Origin: MGIIa-K1 sp964577145
GTDB taxonomy: Archaea > Thermoplasmatota > Poseidoniia > Poseidoniales > Poseidoniaceae
Assembly: GCA_964577145.1 (NCBI GenBank)
Contig: CAZNXM010000001.1
Location: 34,355 to 98,354, forward strand
Reading direction: 5' to 3'
Length of the DNA: 64,000 bases
Shown here: in pieces, positions 8,641-17,300 of the stretch
Position numbering within the stretch: the first letter of the stretch is position 1
How the letters are laid out: every line of letters starts with the position of its first letter
Translations under genes and position numbers: made by a program
Notes under the pieces: generated by a model
The model's input: only the letters and a program-made list of their open reading frames with translations
Told to the model about the DNA's origin: nothing
The model's database searches: none

Positions 8641-9684
8641 ATGAGCGCAGGAGCGTCCATGGACCTCATGGGCGCGGCTTGGATGGTTCGCGAACTTGGC
8701 GAACCAGTTAGTGCCATCCACGTCCTTGCAGACGGTGGAATTATTGCTGGAGGCTGGGATGGTATTCTGAAACATTGGGATGTTGAAGGAGACCTCATTT
8801 GGAAAGTCGATTGCGATGATCGAATCGAGAGTATTCTCATCAATCAAGATAGAACCATAGTCACCAGTGGACTGCATATTACTTGCATCAAAGAAGGAAG
8901 TATCGAATGGTCCCACGCTTTAGAAGGCTCATCCGATATGCTTTGCATGCACAAGGGAAAAGTCATCGCAACTTCGAGTGTGTATGATATTGAGCATGGA
9001 GATTTCATGGAGAGCGCCATTTGGAGATTTGAACTTGATGGCGAGTTAATCGACGTAGAGAGGATGGATGAACGCCCATGGTTTATCGAATCCACAAAAG
9101 AATTATTGTTAGCACTTGGAAGGCCACGTTGCGGATTATTGGAAGGGAAAAAGCATCGCAGCCTTGCGACAGAACATCCAGTAACTTGCGGAATCAGTGG
9201 ACGTGAGCGCACACTATTGGGACATTCTGATGGCACAATTTCTTCAAGTAAAGGAAAATTAATTTCTTCTGAAGAAGATTCTATCGACTCCATTATTTGC
9301 ACCGATTACGGTTTTGTTGCATCCATAGAAGGCGGGACACTTATCGCTCGTAACCCTGCAGCTGAACCTCTCTGGTCAGCCCGCGGTTCCCAGGTAATCT
9401 GCCACACGGAGGGATTTTCCTCAACTCACTGGACTGGGCGTTTTGAAACAATTGACGGCATTCTTGAGATAAGAGGCCCCGAAGGCGAGATGATTGCATC
9501 GATGCGAACCTCGCGACCAAGGGTAGCTAATTCCAATCAAAACCGAGTTGCTTTTGGTTTTGAAGATGGCAAGGTTGTCGTCTGGGAAAAGGAATTGTTT
9601 GATCGCAGAATCGATAGTGAAGAATCAGAGGTAGATGATAGAAAAACACGACTTGCCGAACGCCTCAGATCCCTACGTTCTTGA
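8641..9684 (+). CDS. WD40/PQQ-like beta-propeller protein
   Basis: A 347-residue protein built from repeats of the form hydrophobic strand, Gly-Gly-Trp-Asp or Gly-Asp-Gly turn, and a Trp at the repeat end: IIAGGWDGILKHWDVEGD, FVASIEGGTLIARNP, VAFGFEDGKVVVWEK. This is the pattern of a seven-blade WD40 or PQQ-like propeller. No signal peptide is visible; the protein ends with a basic segment (KTRLAERLRSLRS). It is probably a cytoplasmic scaffold, but partners are unknown. Same strand as the upstream membrane protein. The start could be one of several in-frame ATGs among the first 15 codons. Confidence 0.7.
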   Translation: MSAGASMDLMGAAWMVRELGEPVSAIHVLADGGIIAGGWDGILKHWDVEGDLIWKVDCDDRIESILINQDRTIVTSGLHITCIKEGSIEWSHALEGSSDMLCMHKGKVIATSSVYDIEHGDFMESAIWRFELDGELIDVERMDERPWFIESTKELLLALGRPRCGLLEGKKHRSLATEHPVTCGISGRERTLLGHSDGTISSSKGKLISSEEDSIDSIICTDYGFVASIEGGTLIARNPAAEPLWSARGSQVICHTEGFSSTHWTGRFETIDGILEIRGPEGEMIASMRTSRPRVANSNQNRVAFGFEDGKVVVWEKELFDRRIDSEESEVDDRKTRLAERLRSLRS

Positions 9685-9687
9685 ATG

Positions 9688-9696
9688 TTATTTTTG
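9688..9696 (+). terminator. T-run terminator candidate after the propeller gene
   Basis: A five-base T run in an AT-rich stretch begins just after the stop codon of the propeller gene. Archaeal RNA polymerase commonly terminates at such oligo-T tracts. It would separate the upstream transcript from the structured RNA that follows. Confidence 0.35.
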
Positions 9697-9744
9697 ATAT
9701 TATCTTCCACAGGAAGCAGTGGAAATATATCACGCAATCCCCCG

Positions 9745-9771
9745 TTTCCACTGGAAAAAGGGCTATATTTA
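9745..9771 (+). promoter_or_regulatory. Promoter of the structured RNA with an adjacent palindrome
   Basis: TATATTTA at 9764-9771, preceded by the purine-rich GGAAAAAGGG, fits an archaeal TATA box with BRE. Transcription would start about 25 bases on, near 9790, where the GC-rich folded region begins. Directly upstream is the 13-base palindrome TTTCCACTGGAAA (9745-9757). Further copies of its half site occur at 9705-9710 (TTCCAC) and 9719-9725 (GTGGAAA), so this may be an operator. Promoter and operator roles are inferred. Confidence 0.5.
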
Positions 9772-10213
9772 GCGTAAAGTTTATGGTCCCCCGCCCCCCA
9801 CGGGGAAAGTGCTGCTCCCCGGGGAGTGGTGGAGGGTCCTTCCGAGGACCTTCCGGGACCCTTGCCAACCGGTCAGCCCGAACCGGGCGCAGAGTTGGTC
9901 GCGCATCCTCGAGAGAGGAAGTGCGAGGTGTATAGGGGAGGCCGTTTCGACGGCAAGCCTGACCACACCCACAGGACACCAGGAGCTTCGGCAATTGGTG
10001 TGCCGGCAAATCCTCACGGAGATGCCGGAACAGGGAGGGCTTCCGCTTCGGTGGAGGATGACCCGACAACTGTGCAAAACAGCCGGGAAGGGTGGCGAGA
10101 CAGGTCTTCGGGCCAACTTCGTCACATGGAACGGCTAGGTGTGAAGCTTCGGCTGAACACCACCTCAATCAGCAACTGACCCATTTCGGTGGGACAGCCA
10201 GGGATTGAGGAGT

Positions 10214-10317
10214 GGGACGGAAACGGATCAACTCCTTCGGGAGTTGGAAACCGCGCCGAACCACAGGGACGGAGACGGACTAACACCTTCGGGAGTTGGA
10301 AACCGCGCCGGACCATC
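10214..10317 (+). repeat. Tandem 52-base duplication inside the structured RNA
   Basis: Two adjacent copies, 10214-10265 and 10266-10317, agree at about 45 of 52 positions by eye. Each copy has a UUCG hairpin followed by GGAAACCGCGCCG. In the first copy the hairpin is a perfect 7-bp stem; in the second the stem has an A-A mismatch. Differences fall mostly in the stem and ends, while the loop and the 3' single-stranded part are identical, which suggests a duplicated and conserved RNA module. Confidence 0.75.
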
Positions 10318-10544
10318 AGGGTGTGAACTGAAATTCCTTCGGGGATGAAAGTGAGCATTCGGGAAGCTGAAGGGAACTCTTCGGAGTGACTGAAAGCGAC
10401 CCCCAGGGAAGAAAGCCTTCGGGCGGACCGAACTGGACCTAGGCTGTTGGGAAGAAGGCCTCTTTCGGGAGGTCAACGATCCAAGGAAACTCCTCTTCGG
10501 AGGAGACGAATTGGTGACGACGACTCAGCAGCCGTCAGCGGAGG

Positions 10545-10590
10545 CTGGCAGGGGGGCGGATATCCCACCCGGATGAAACCCCCCTACCAG
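10545..10590 (+). other. Strong 3' hairpin of the structured RNA
   Basis: CTGGCAGGGGGG (10545-10556) pairs with CCCCCCTACCAG (10579-10590): eleven base pairs with one C-A mismatch and a 22-base loop. The same G run can instead pair with 9791-9799 at the 5' end of the RNA, so the two helices exclude each other. Confidence 0.6.
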
Positions 10591-10608
10591 TTCTCCCATC
10601 CTGCATTC

Positions 10609-10628
10609 ACAGGTAATTCGGCGCCTGT
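10609..10628 (+). terminator. Possible 3'-end hairpin of the structured RNA
   Basis: ACAGG (10609-10613) pairs with CCTGT (10624-10628) around a ten-base loop, followed by TTAATCTCATTAATG. The T content after the stem is weak, so this is only a candidate end. The rest of the interval up to the fumarase stop at 10689 holds nothing I can identify. Confidence 0.3.
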
Positions 10629-10688
10629 TAATCTCATTAATGACTGTTGAGGGTCGCGACACGCTTCGCGCATAGATTTGACAGCGTC

Positions 10689-12080
10689 CTAATCATGGCC
10701 AGTCATAGATTCAGGCCTAACCCACTCTTCGAATTCTTCAGCGGTTACATACCCCATTCCTAGAGCAGATTCACGAAGAGTAATTCCTTTTTCATGAGCA
10801 TTCTTAGCAATCTTTGCAGCCTTATCATATCCGATATGGTTGTTTAGTGCTGTCACAAGCATTAGAGAATTTTCGAGATGGTTATTGATAACATCTACAT
10901 TTGGCACAATTCCTTCAACACACTTGGTTCTGAATGCTTTCATGGAATCACTCAAGAGTCGAGCACTGTGCAATAAGTTGTGGATCATCATAGGCTTGTA
11001 GACATTCAATTCGAAATTACCCTGGGAGCCACCAATTGTAATGGCAGTATGGTTGCCCATTACTTGACAACAGACCATTGTCAAAGCTTCAGCCTGGGTA
11101 GGATTGACCTTACCTGGCATAATCGATGAACCCGGTTCATTTGCAGGAAGTGACAATTCACCTAAGCCACAACGGGGGCCTGAACCTAACCACCGCACAT
11201 CATTTGCGATTTTCATCAAACTAACCGCCAATGTGTTTAGCGCTCCAGATGCTGCTACTACCGCATCATGGGCTGCAAGTTGTGCGAATTTGTTCGGGGC
11301 TGAAATGAATGGTAGGCCAGTTTTCTCTGCGATTGATGCAGCAACTCTGCCTGCAAACTCTGGATGCGTGTTTAATCCAGTTCCAACCGCGGTGCCTCCA
11401 AGTGCTAATTCATGGAGGTCGATTAGAGCAAACTCAATTCTACGAATATTAGCATCGAGTTGAGAAACCCAACCACTAGCTTCTTGGCCCAAAGTGAGAG
11501 GAACCGCATCCATCAGGTGTGTTCTTCCAATTTTTACAATATCACTCCAATCTTCAGATTTTTCTGCTAAAGCATTTCTTAGAGCCTTTAGATTTGGTAA
11601 TAATTCATGCGTGAATGCTTCTGCTCCAGCGATGTGCATTGCTGTTGGAAAAGTGTCATTCGATGATTGCGCTCGATTGACGTGATCGTTAGGATGAACC
11701 GGAGTTTTGGAGCCAAGAGTGCCCCCTGCCATCTCAATAGCCCGATTTGCAATCACTTCATTGGCATTCATGTTCGATTGTGTGCCTGAGCCAGTTTGCC
11801 AAACCCTCAATGGGAAATGGGAATCAAGTTCACCACTGACTACCTCTTCTGCTGCTTCGATAATTAGTTCTGCAACAGTGGAATCTAGTTGTCCTAAATC
11901 GCAATTCACTCGAGCAGCAGCCTGTTTGAGAATACCAAATGCACGGATTATTCCGCGAGGCATTTTATCCTCTCCAATATCGAAATTTATCAGTGACCTA
12001 GCAGTCTGGCAACCGTAGTATCTATCGGCAGGAACTTCCAGTTCCCCCATGGTATCGGCCTCAACGCGGACATCTCCCAT
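10689..12080 (-). CDS. fumC: Fumarate hydratase class II
   Basis: Cytoplasmic TCA-cycle enzyme that interconverts fumarate and malate; homotetramer of the aspartase/fumarase superfamily. The conserved start MGDVRVEADTMGELEVPAD, then YYGCQTARS, the substrate segments GSGTQSNMNANEVIANRA and KIGRTHLMDAVPLTLGQE, and the signature loop GSSIMPGKVNPTQAE are all present. Length of about 463 residues is normal. I set the start at 12080 by family alignment; an ATG at 12104 has a GGGA-rich sequence before it and may be used instead. Class II (iron-free) fumarase is the type common in bacteria. It is divergent from the sulfotransferase-like gene. Confidence 0.95.
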   Translation of the reverse strand: MGDVRVEADTMGELEVPADRYYGCQTARSLINFDIGEDKMPRGIIRAFGILKQAAARVNCDLGQLDSTVAELIIEAAEEVVSGELDSHFPLRVWQTGSGTQSNMNANEVIANRAIEMAGGTLGSKTPVHPNDHVNRAQSSNDTFPTAMHIAGAEAFTHELLPNLKALRNALAEKSEDWSDIVKIGRTHLMDAVPLTLGQEASGWVSQLDANIRRIEFALIDLHELALGGTAVGTGLNTHPEFAGRVAASIAEKTGLPFISAPNKFAQLAAHDAVVAASGALNTLAVSLMKIANDVRWLGSGPRCGLGELSLPANEPGSSIMPGKVNPTQAEALTMVCCQVMGNHTAITIGGSQGNFELNVYKPMMIHNLLHSARLLSDSMKAFRTKCVEGIVPNVDVINNHLENSLMLVTALNNHIGYDKAAKIAKNAHEKGITLRESALGMGYVTAEEFEEWVRPESMTGHD

Positions 12081-12178
12081 GATGTAACCGGCGAAGGCGG
12101 TCATCCATGTCCCTTTCCCTTCCAGTCCCCTTAGGGACTGCGGAATCGTGAATACGAACCTCCCCGACCCCACGAACA

Positions 12179-12919
12179 ATGTCGGCTTACCGTTTGGTCT
12201 GGTTCCAACACCTGCATAAGGCTGCAGGAACCTATGTCATCCGAAGGGCGATGGCTAATGGTGAGACCTTTTGGCCAACACATGCAAATGGAAATCCAAT
12301 GGCTGATGGAGAAGTAATCCCGCTTTGGAAAATGGAAGGTGAAGAATTGACTGATTTTGTCGACCGCTGTGAAGCAAGCGGAGTCACTTTCGTAGCTTGT
12401 GAATGGGGAGGGGCAGATTTCGCAACTCTTGCTGAAGATGACCGAGTTACTCTCCTTACATGCTTGCGGGACCCTATCAATCGATTGATTTCAAATTACA
12501 ACTATGACCATTATTGGATGTGGACAAAGGCCACAGATTATGCTGGATATTTAGCAGAAGGCAACTTGCATTCAACTTCAGAATACTATACGAGAATATT
12601 TTCTCGTGTAAACGAAACCACAACGGAAGTGAATGAAGAAACTTTGCAGATAGCACAGAACAACCTTGCATTATTCGATCATACGATTATCGCTGAAGAT
12701 GGAATGGATGTACTGAATACTCTTGGTTGGCCAAACGAAAGCGATACGACACATCCCACATTTGGAGATAAGAAGAGGTCGTTGATTCTCCTAGCGAAAC
12801 TGCGGATTAGGCGCTGGATAAATTACCGTAAAGGTGTGAAACACCTTCCTCCGGAAAGTATGGACATAGAGGAAATGAATCGCCTCGATATGAAACTCTA
12901 TTCTTCACTCAGAAAATGA
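12179..12919 (+). CDS. Sulfotransferase-like protein
   Basis: The 246-residue protein carries a likely 5'-phosphosulfate loop near its start, WFQHLHKAAGTYV, and a 3'-phosphate segment TCLRDPINRLISNYNYDH at about residues 98-115. These are the two PAPS-binding motifs of the Sulfotransfer_2 superfamily, which in eukaryotes adds sulfate to glycans. No signal peptide or membrane helix is visible. If active it would use PAPS to sulfate a sugar or lipid head group, perhaps for the cell surface; the acceptor is unknown. Convergent with the isoaspartyl peptidase gene, with an overlap of 15 bases. Confidence 0.72.
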   Translation: MSAYRLVWFQHLHKAAGTYVIRRAMANGETFWPTHANGNPMADGEVIPLWKMEGEELTDFVDRCEASGVTFVACEWGGADFATLAEDDRVTLLTCLRDPINRLISNYNYDHYWMWTKATDYAGYLAEGNLHSTSEYYTRIFSRVNETTTEVNEETLQIAQNNLALFDHTIIAEDGMDVLNTLGWPNESDTTHPTFGDKKRSLILLAKLRIRRWINYRKGVKHLPPESMDIEEMNRLDMKLYSSLRK

Positions 12920-13855
12920 GTCAGGCCCAATTCCAGTAGTGGTTTCTCCATCAGAATATGTGCCACGATACATCAACGTAGTTTGGAATGGAACTGCAAT
13001 ATTTCCTTCACAATCTACTGCGATAAACCCACCTCGTCCTCCGAGTGGTGCAACCATTTCCAATACTGAATCACAAGCGCTATTGACACTTTCTCCGAGT
13101 CGAATACGGGTGGATACTTCGTGAGCAGCACAGGTCCTAATGTACGCTTCACCTATTCCTGTAGAGGAGACGGCGACTTGCCTGTCGCACCAGGTACCTG
13201 CTCCAATGATGGGAGTATCACCAACTCTTCCATCAGGCTTACCAGTCATTCCTCCAGTACTAGTTGCAGCAGCGAGATTACCTTGAGAATCTAGTGCAAC
13301 CGCGCCAACTGTTCCCATTCCTTCATCACCATCGTGGTCCAATATTGCAGAATCATCTTCATCAGTTGAGCCAGGGCGAGATTTAGCATCTTTCCATTTC
13401 TTCCACTGCGCTTTTCTCAACTCTGTAATCAACCAATCTTGAGAGACTTCCTCGACTCCAGAGTCGAGTCCAAAAGCATCTGCAGCCTTCCCAGCTAGAA
13501 TGACTGGCCAACCAGCATCGAGAACATTTCTAGCGACTCTAATCGGATGGCGTACTCGTCGAACGTTGATTACCGACCCAACAGCCCCCTCGATTCCGCA
13601 CATGATACTTGCATCCATTGTCACTTCTCCATTTGCTGCGATTACCGAACCTTTACCAGCGTTGAATAATGGCTCATCTTCAAGCATTTCAACTGCAATT
13701 GTTACAGCCTCGAGGGCATTGATGCCATCTTCAAGCATTGCTCCAACAGTTGAGAGCACTCTTTCCATTGTAGCAATCCGGTCTGGATCTAAATTTGTTG
13801 GACCTTTCCAAGGTCCATCGCCGCCAGCGCCACCATGAATGGCAAGACGAACCAT
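12905..13855 (-). CDS. Isoaspartyl peptidase/L-asparaginase (Ntn hydrolase)
   Basis: Plant-type asparaginase family enzyme, made as a precursor that cuts itself to expose a catalytic threonine. The N-terminus VRLAIHGGAGG is characteristic, so the start is placed at 13855; six more codons are possible. The cleavage site is in MGTVGAVALDSQGN near residue 180, with the Thr as the new N-terminal nucleophile, followed by AAATSTGGMTGKPDGRVGD and PIIGAGTWCD. It removes isoaspartyl dipeptides and may hydrolyse asparagine. Total length about 316 residues is normal. The cyclophilin gene follows upstream on the opposite end (stop at 13866), same strand, so the two may share a transcript. Confidence 0.92.
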   Translation of the reverse strand: MVRLAIHGGAGGDGPWKGPTNLDPDRIATMERVLSTVGAMLEDGINALEAVTIAVEMLEDEPLFNAGKGSVIAANGEVTMDASIMCGIEGAVGSVINVRRVRHPIRVARNVLDAGWPVILAGKAADAFGLDSGVEEVSQDWLITELRKAQWKKWKDAKSRPGSTDEDDSAILDHDGDEGMGTVGAVALDSQGNLAAATSTGGMTGKPDGRVGDTPIIGAGTWCDRQVAVSSTGIGEAYIRTCAAHEVSTRIRLGESVNSACDSVLEMVAPLGGRGGFIAVDCEGNIAVPFQTTLMYRGTYSDGETTTGIGPDSFSE

Positions 13856-13865
13856 CTGAAACAAC

Positions 13866-14348
13866 TCAGACACGTACTACGCGAACGATACCTTGTGGTT
13901 GTGCAGGACGGTCACCGGGTAACTTGCGGCAATTCTCGATAGCGTAAACATGGTCCATTCCTTCGATTACTTCACCAAAAACTGCATGGTTTCCGTTTAG
14001 CCAAGGTGTGGCAACTGTTGTTAGGAAAAATTGTGAACCACCAGTATTGGGGCCTGCATTTGCCATAGAGAGTAGACCAGGACGGTCATGTGCTAGTGCT
14101 AGTGCAGTGCGCTCGCAAGGAATCTTCCATCCAGGACCACCAGTACCTGCTCGTCTGTTCATAGGGTCCTTTGAATGAGGACATCCACCTTGAATCATGA
14201 ACTGCTCAATCACACGGTGAAAGTGAAGGCCATCATAGAACCCCATATCTACCAATTTGAGAAAATTTGCAGTTGTTTCTGGCGCTTCATCAGTCAGTAG
14301 ACGAATCAAAATATCGCCGGCACTTGTTTGCATCATGACATTGGTCAT
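13866..14348 (-). CDS. Peptidyl-prolyl cis-trans isomerase, cyclophilin type
   Basis: Small single-domain cyclophilin of 160 residues that speeds proline isomerisation in folding proteins. Motifs: the start of the barrel MQTSAGDILIRLL, YDGLHFHRVIEQFMIQGG with the catalytic Arg, GLLSMANAGPNTGGSQFF with the substrate-binding Gln, and WLNGNHAVFGEVIEGMD. No signal peptide, so cytoplasmic. It lies ten bases ahead of the isoaspartyl peptidase gene on the same strand and 47 bases after the giant exported protein gene. Confidence 0.95.
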   Translation of the reverse strand: MTNVMMQTSAGDILIRLLTDEAPETTANFLKLVDMGFYDGLHFHRVIEQFMIQGGCPHSKDPMNRRAGTGGPGWKIPCERTALALAHDRPGLLSMANAGPNTGGSQFFLTTVATPWLNGNHAVFGEVIEGMDHVYAIENCRKLPGDRPAQPQGIVRVVRV

Positions 14349-14395
14349 AGCCTAACTGATAGGGTTGGTATTGATGACCCTTTCCAGTCAGGTAT

Positions 14396-17300
14396 TCATT
14401 GGTTCAACCATGGCCGGAAGTGCTGGTCTGCATATGTTCGTGCATAGTCAGCAGGATATCCGGCTGCGAGTAATTGTTGCTCATAGGCTAATTGCTCAGG
14501 AGTAATTGTTGGGTCTGCTCCTGCAACCATCGATTGCATCGGGTCTGCTGCAAATGCGGCATTTGCGAACGCATCATCATTGTCGGAACCGCTTCCGCCT
14601 CTTCGAATAAAGAGTAGACTCAGAATTAAGAGTAGTAAAACTCCTCCAACAATGCCACCGATTGTAACAAGGTCGAAATCAGCTCCTTTGGTACTATCTC
14701 CAGTACCATCNNNNNNNNNNNNNNNNNNNNNNNNNNNNNNNNNNNNNNNNNNNNNNNNNNNNNNNNNNNNNNNNNNNNNNNNNNNNNNNNNNNNNNNNNN
14801 NNNNNNNNNNCACCGATTGTAACAAGGTCGAAATCAGCTCCTTTGGTACTATCTCCAGTACCATCGCCAGTTCCGTCTCCGGTTCCATCGCCAGTTCCGT
14901 CTCCGGTTCCATCACCAGATCCGTCTCCGGTTCCATCGCCAGTTCCGTCTCCGGTTCCATCGCCGGTATTGTCAACGATTTCACAGCCGTCTACATCAAC
15001 TGCAACGCCAGCAGTGGTATTTGCACAGTCGTCATCTACATCGAGAACTCCATCCCCATCAGTATCAGGTTGACAGCCATTTTCATCAACAACTGCAAGT
15101 GCCGGGGTATCAGCGCATAGGTCGTCAATATCTTGGACTCCATCGCCATCCGCATCTACGAATGGAGGAGGACAGCCATCTCCGCCATCCCCATTTTCAA
15201 TTCCAGCAACACCTGGACATTGGTCACCCAAGTATCCTGATGAATTATCTCCGAAATTATCCTCGTCCTCATCTATCCATTGACTTTCATCGAGCGGCGA
15301 CCAATCATTGAGGTTGGACCAACCATCTCCATCGAGGTCTGCACAACCATAGCGGTCACCCCAACTCTCGCCCCATGTTGTAGGGCAATCGTCGATGATT
15401 CCATCGCCGGTATCGGTAGTATTGTATCCATCACGGTCGACATCGTTTGCCCACAACTCTTCCTCGTTTTGAATATGGAATGATTCTCCTATGCCGTCAT
15501 TATTGGTCAGGTTGTCCTCAAGAATCATTGCTCCACCCATATTGACTGCAACACGACATGAGTAGTTACCAGTTGCAAGTGTAGGTTCTAGGAAGTGTGC
15601 AGTTCCATCACTTCCAGCTAATTGTCCGTTAGTTGCAAATGTATTCATGGTCCCGTTATCAACTTCGTAAACGAATTGGCCCATATCATCGATTAATTCT
15701 ATGCTCCAAGAGAAGTCACCATTTACTGGTCCACGCATGCTCATTACATCAAAGGAGAAGAATACCTCCTCTCCACTGATTGCATCAGATGGGCAACTGA
15801 TATTGGTAACAGCGAGATCTGCAAGCGCAGGTGCAATAGTCATTATCGATAGATTGTAGTATCCTTCTGAGCCAGTATTTGTGATTACAAGGGTGTATGC
15901 ACCATTCATTCCTTCGTGCATGGAATCTCCAAGCGAAGACCACATGGTACCATTCCATTCAGACATCATGTTTCCATCAGAATCATAAAGTGAAGAAGTG
16001 AAACCAGTTTCTGCATCAGGAGTGAATGAAACCTCCACATTGTTATGGTTGTCAAGATTGAATTGGTATGAATCTGAAAGGTCTTGACTATCTAGACATC
16101 CTTGGCCACTAAGTGTAGGATTTGTTCCAATAACCATTGCGTTTTGCTGGTCGGTTCCAGCATCAGCTCCAGTACCCGCGTCAGAATGTCCGATGCAACT
16201 GAATGGAGCAACCCATGGCTGCGGTTCTCCAACAAGGAGCCGGTAGGTTCCAGCCCCACCATCTTCCCAAAATGTAGCAGAACGATTTACCAGAATAGTG
16301 TAGGTTCCAGCGGTTCCATTCCAAGTGGTATCCCAAGTTGAGGCATAACTGTCAGCAAATAGACCAGGGTCGCTGTCGACCTGTGCGCCTGTGGAGTCAT
16401 GTATTGCAAGATTTACGGCTCCAGCAGGGGGGTCGACAAGAGTTAGGTTGAGGTTCTCTCCTTGAGCGAGTGTGATTGTATAGTAGTCCGAAGCATCATT
16501 TGCATCAATACATCCACGGTATTCATTTTCATTATACTGCCCGAGATCGGTCTCGGAACCAGTGGTATTTCCAGCATCTCCGCCAAGTCCAGCATCGTTT
16601 TGTTGAGCACATACAGTTTCAGCATTTCCAACACTAAAGACACCATTGCGTCGCGCTTCGTTGTTATTTTCATCTCTTTCAAGAATCAAGTTATCTTCAT
16701 CGACAACAACATAGAGATTATACTCGCCCTGAACAATATCTTGAGGTATTGTTGATGGAATAGTAATAGATTGAGTAGTATCGATTGGCAAACCGTTAAC
16801 CGAGATGGTTCCAATTTCATGGTCATACCATTCCAATCCAAAGTTGACTGAGAGATAGGAGGTTAGCACTACACTACCGTTTCCATCTACGGTGCCACTA
16901 TTATTGAGTTCAGCAAATACATCGACATTGTCGCCAGGCATTGCACTCGCAGCCCCTGTGACAGTATCAATGGAGTAATCAGGAGCAGGAATGGAAACAT
17001 TTGTCCAAATATCAAGTGTATAATTTGAAACACCATCCCAATGTGATACGTTGACGAAATATGTGTCTCCTACTCCTTCCCAATTGGTTAGTTTAGCAGA
17101 AGCGGTTTCTGGATACGATGTTGTGTACCCCCTATCGACTTCAGTGCCATTTGAATCATGAATGAACACATCCAAATCAGCATTAACATCTTGAGCAGTG
17201 AGTGAAACTTCGATATAATGGCCAGCAGGAACATCGAAGGCGAGCACATCATCACCATCGCCGCCATCCATGCATCCGGAATATGTTGCAGTGACATTGT

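Larger units (their letters stand above)
9790..10630 (+). ncRNA. Large structured non-coding RNA of unknown family
   Basis: About 840 bases of GC-rich sequence without a credible protein gene. On the plus strand it contains a chain of hairpins closed by UUCG tetraloops; loop positions are 9946, 9987, 10047, 10107, 10148, 10185, 10236, 10288, 10338, 10380, 10418, 10464 and 10496. Examples with long stems are 10229-10246 (7 bp), 10457-10474 (7 bp with two G-U) and 10490-10505 (6 bp). Other elements are a GAGA (GNRA) loop at 9902-9925, a UCCG loop at 9835-9850, a multi-part arm closed by CCTCAATC/GATTGAGG (10163-10170 with 10203-10210), and an arm with tandem GA/GA mismatches (10138-10161). CCGCCCCCC at 9791-9799 is complementary to 10551-10559, which would close the whole molecule. 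UUCG occurs in hairpin context on this strand only, which fixes the orientation. I could not match it to RNase P, SRP, tmRNA or rRNA. The 3' end is uncertain (10590-10630). Confidence 0.68.

Noticed and set aside
9865..9898. SRP helix 8-like segment (GGTCAG...GCAGAG inside CCAAC/GTTGG)
   Set aside because: The GGAA-type apical loop and the exact AGCAGCC strand of SRP RNA are missing, and the element lies in an 800-base molecule rather than a 300-base one.
9902..10110. RNase P RNA
   Set aside because: GAGGAAG and ATAGGGG recall the 5' part of RNase P RNA, but the conserved 3' strand of helix P4 (ACAGAA...GGCTTA) was not found anywhere in the region.
9681..10179. Several open reading frames of 80-170 codons on both strands in the GC-rich region
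   Set aside because: They overlap one another in different frames, have Arg/Pro/Gly-rich low-information products, and cross the hairpins. The repeated UUCG stems explain the sequence better.
14626..14710. Natural frameshift at the C-terminus of the giant protein
   Set aside because: The exact duplication at the edges of the N run explains the frame change as an assembly artefact.
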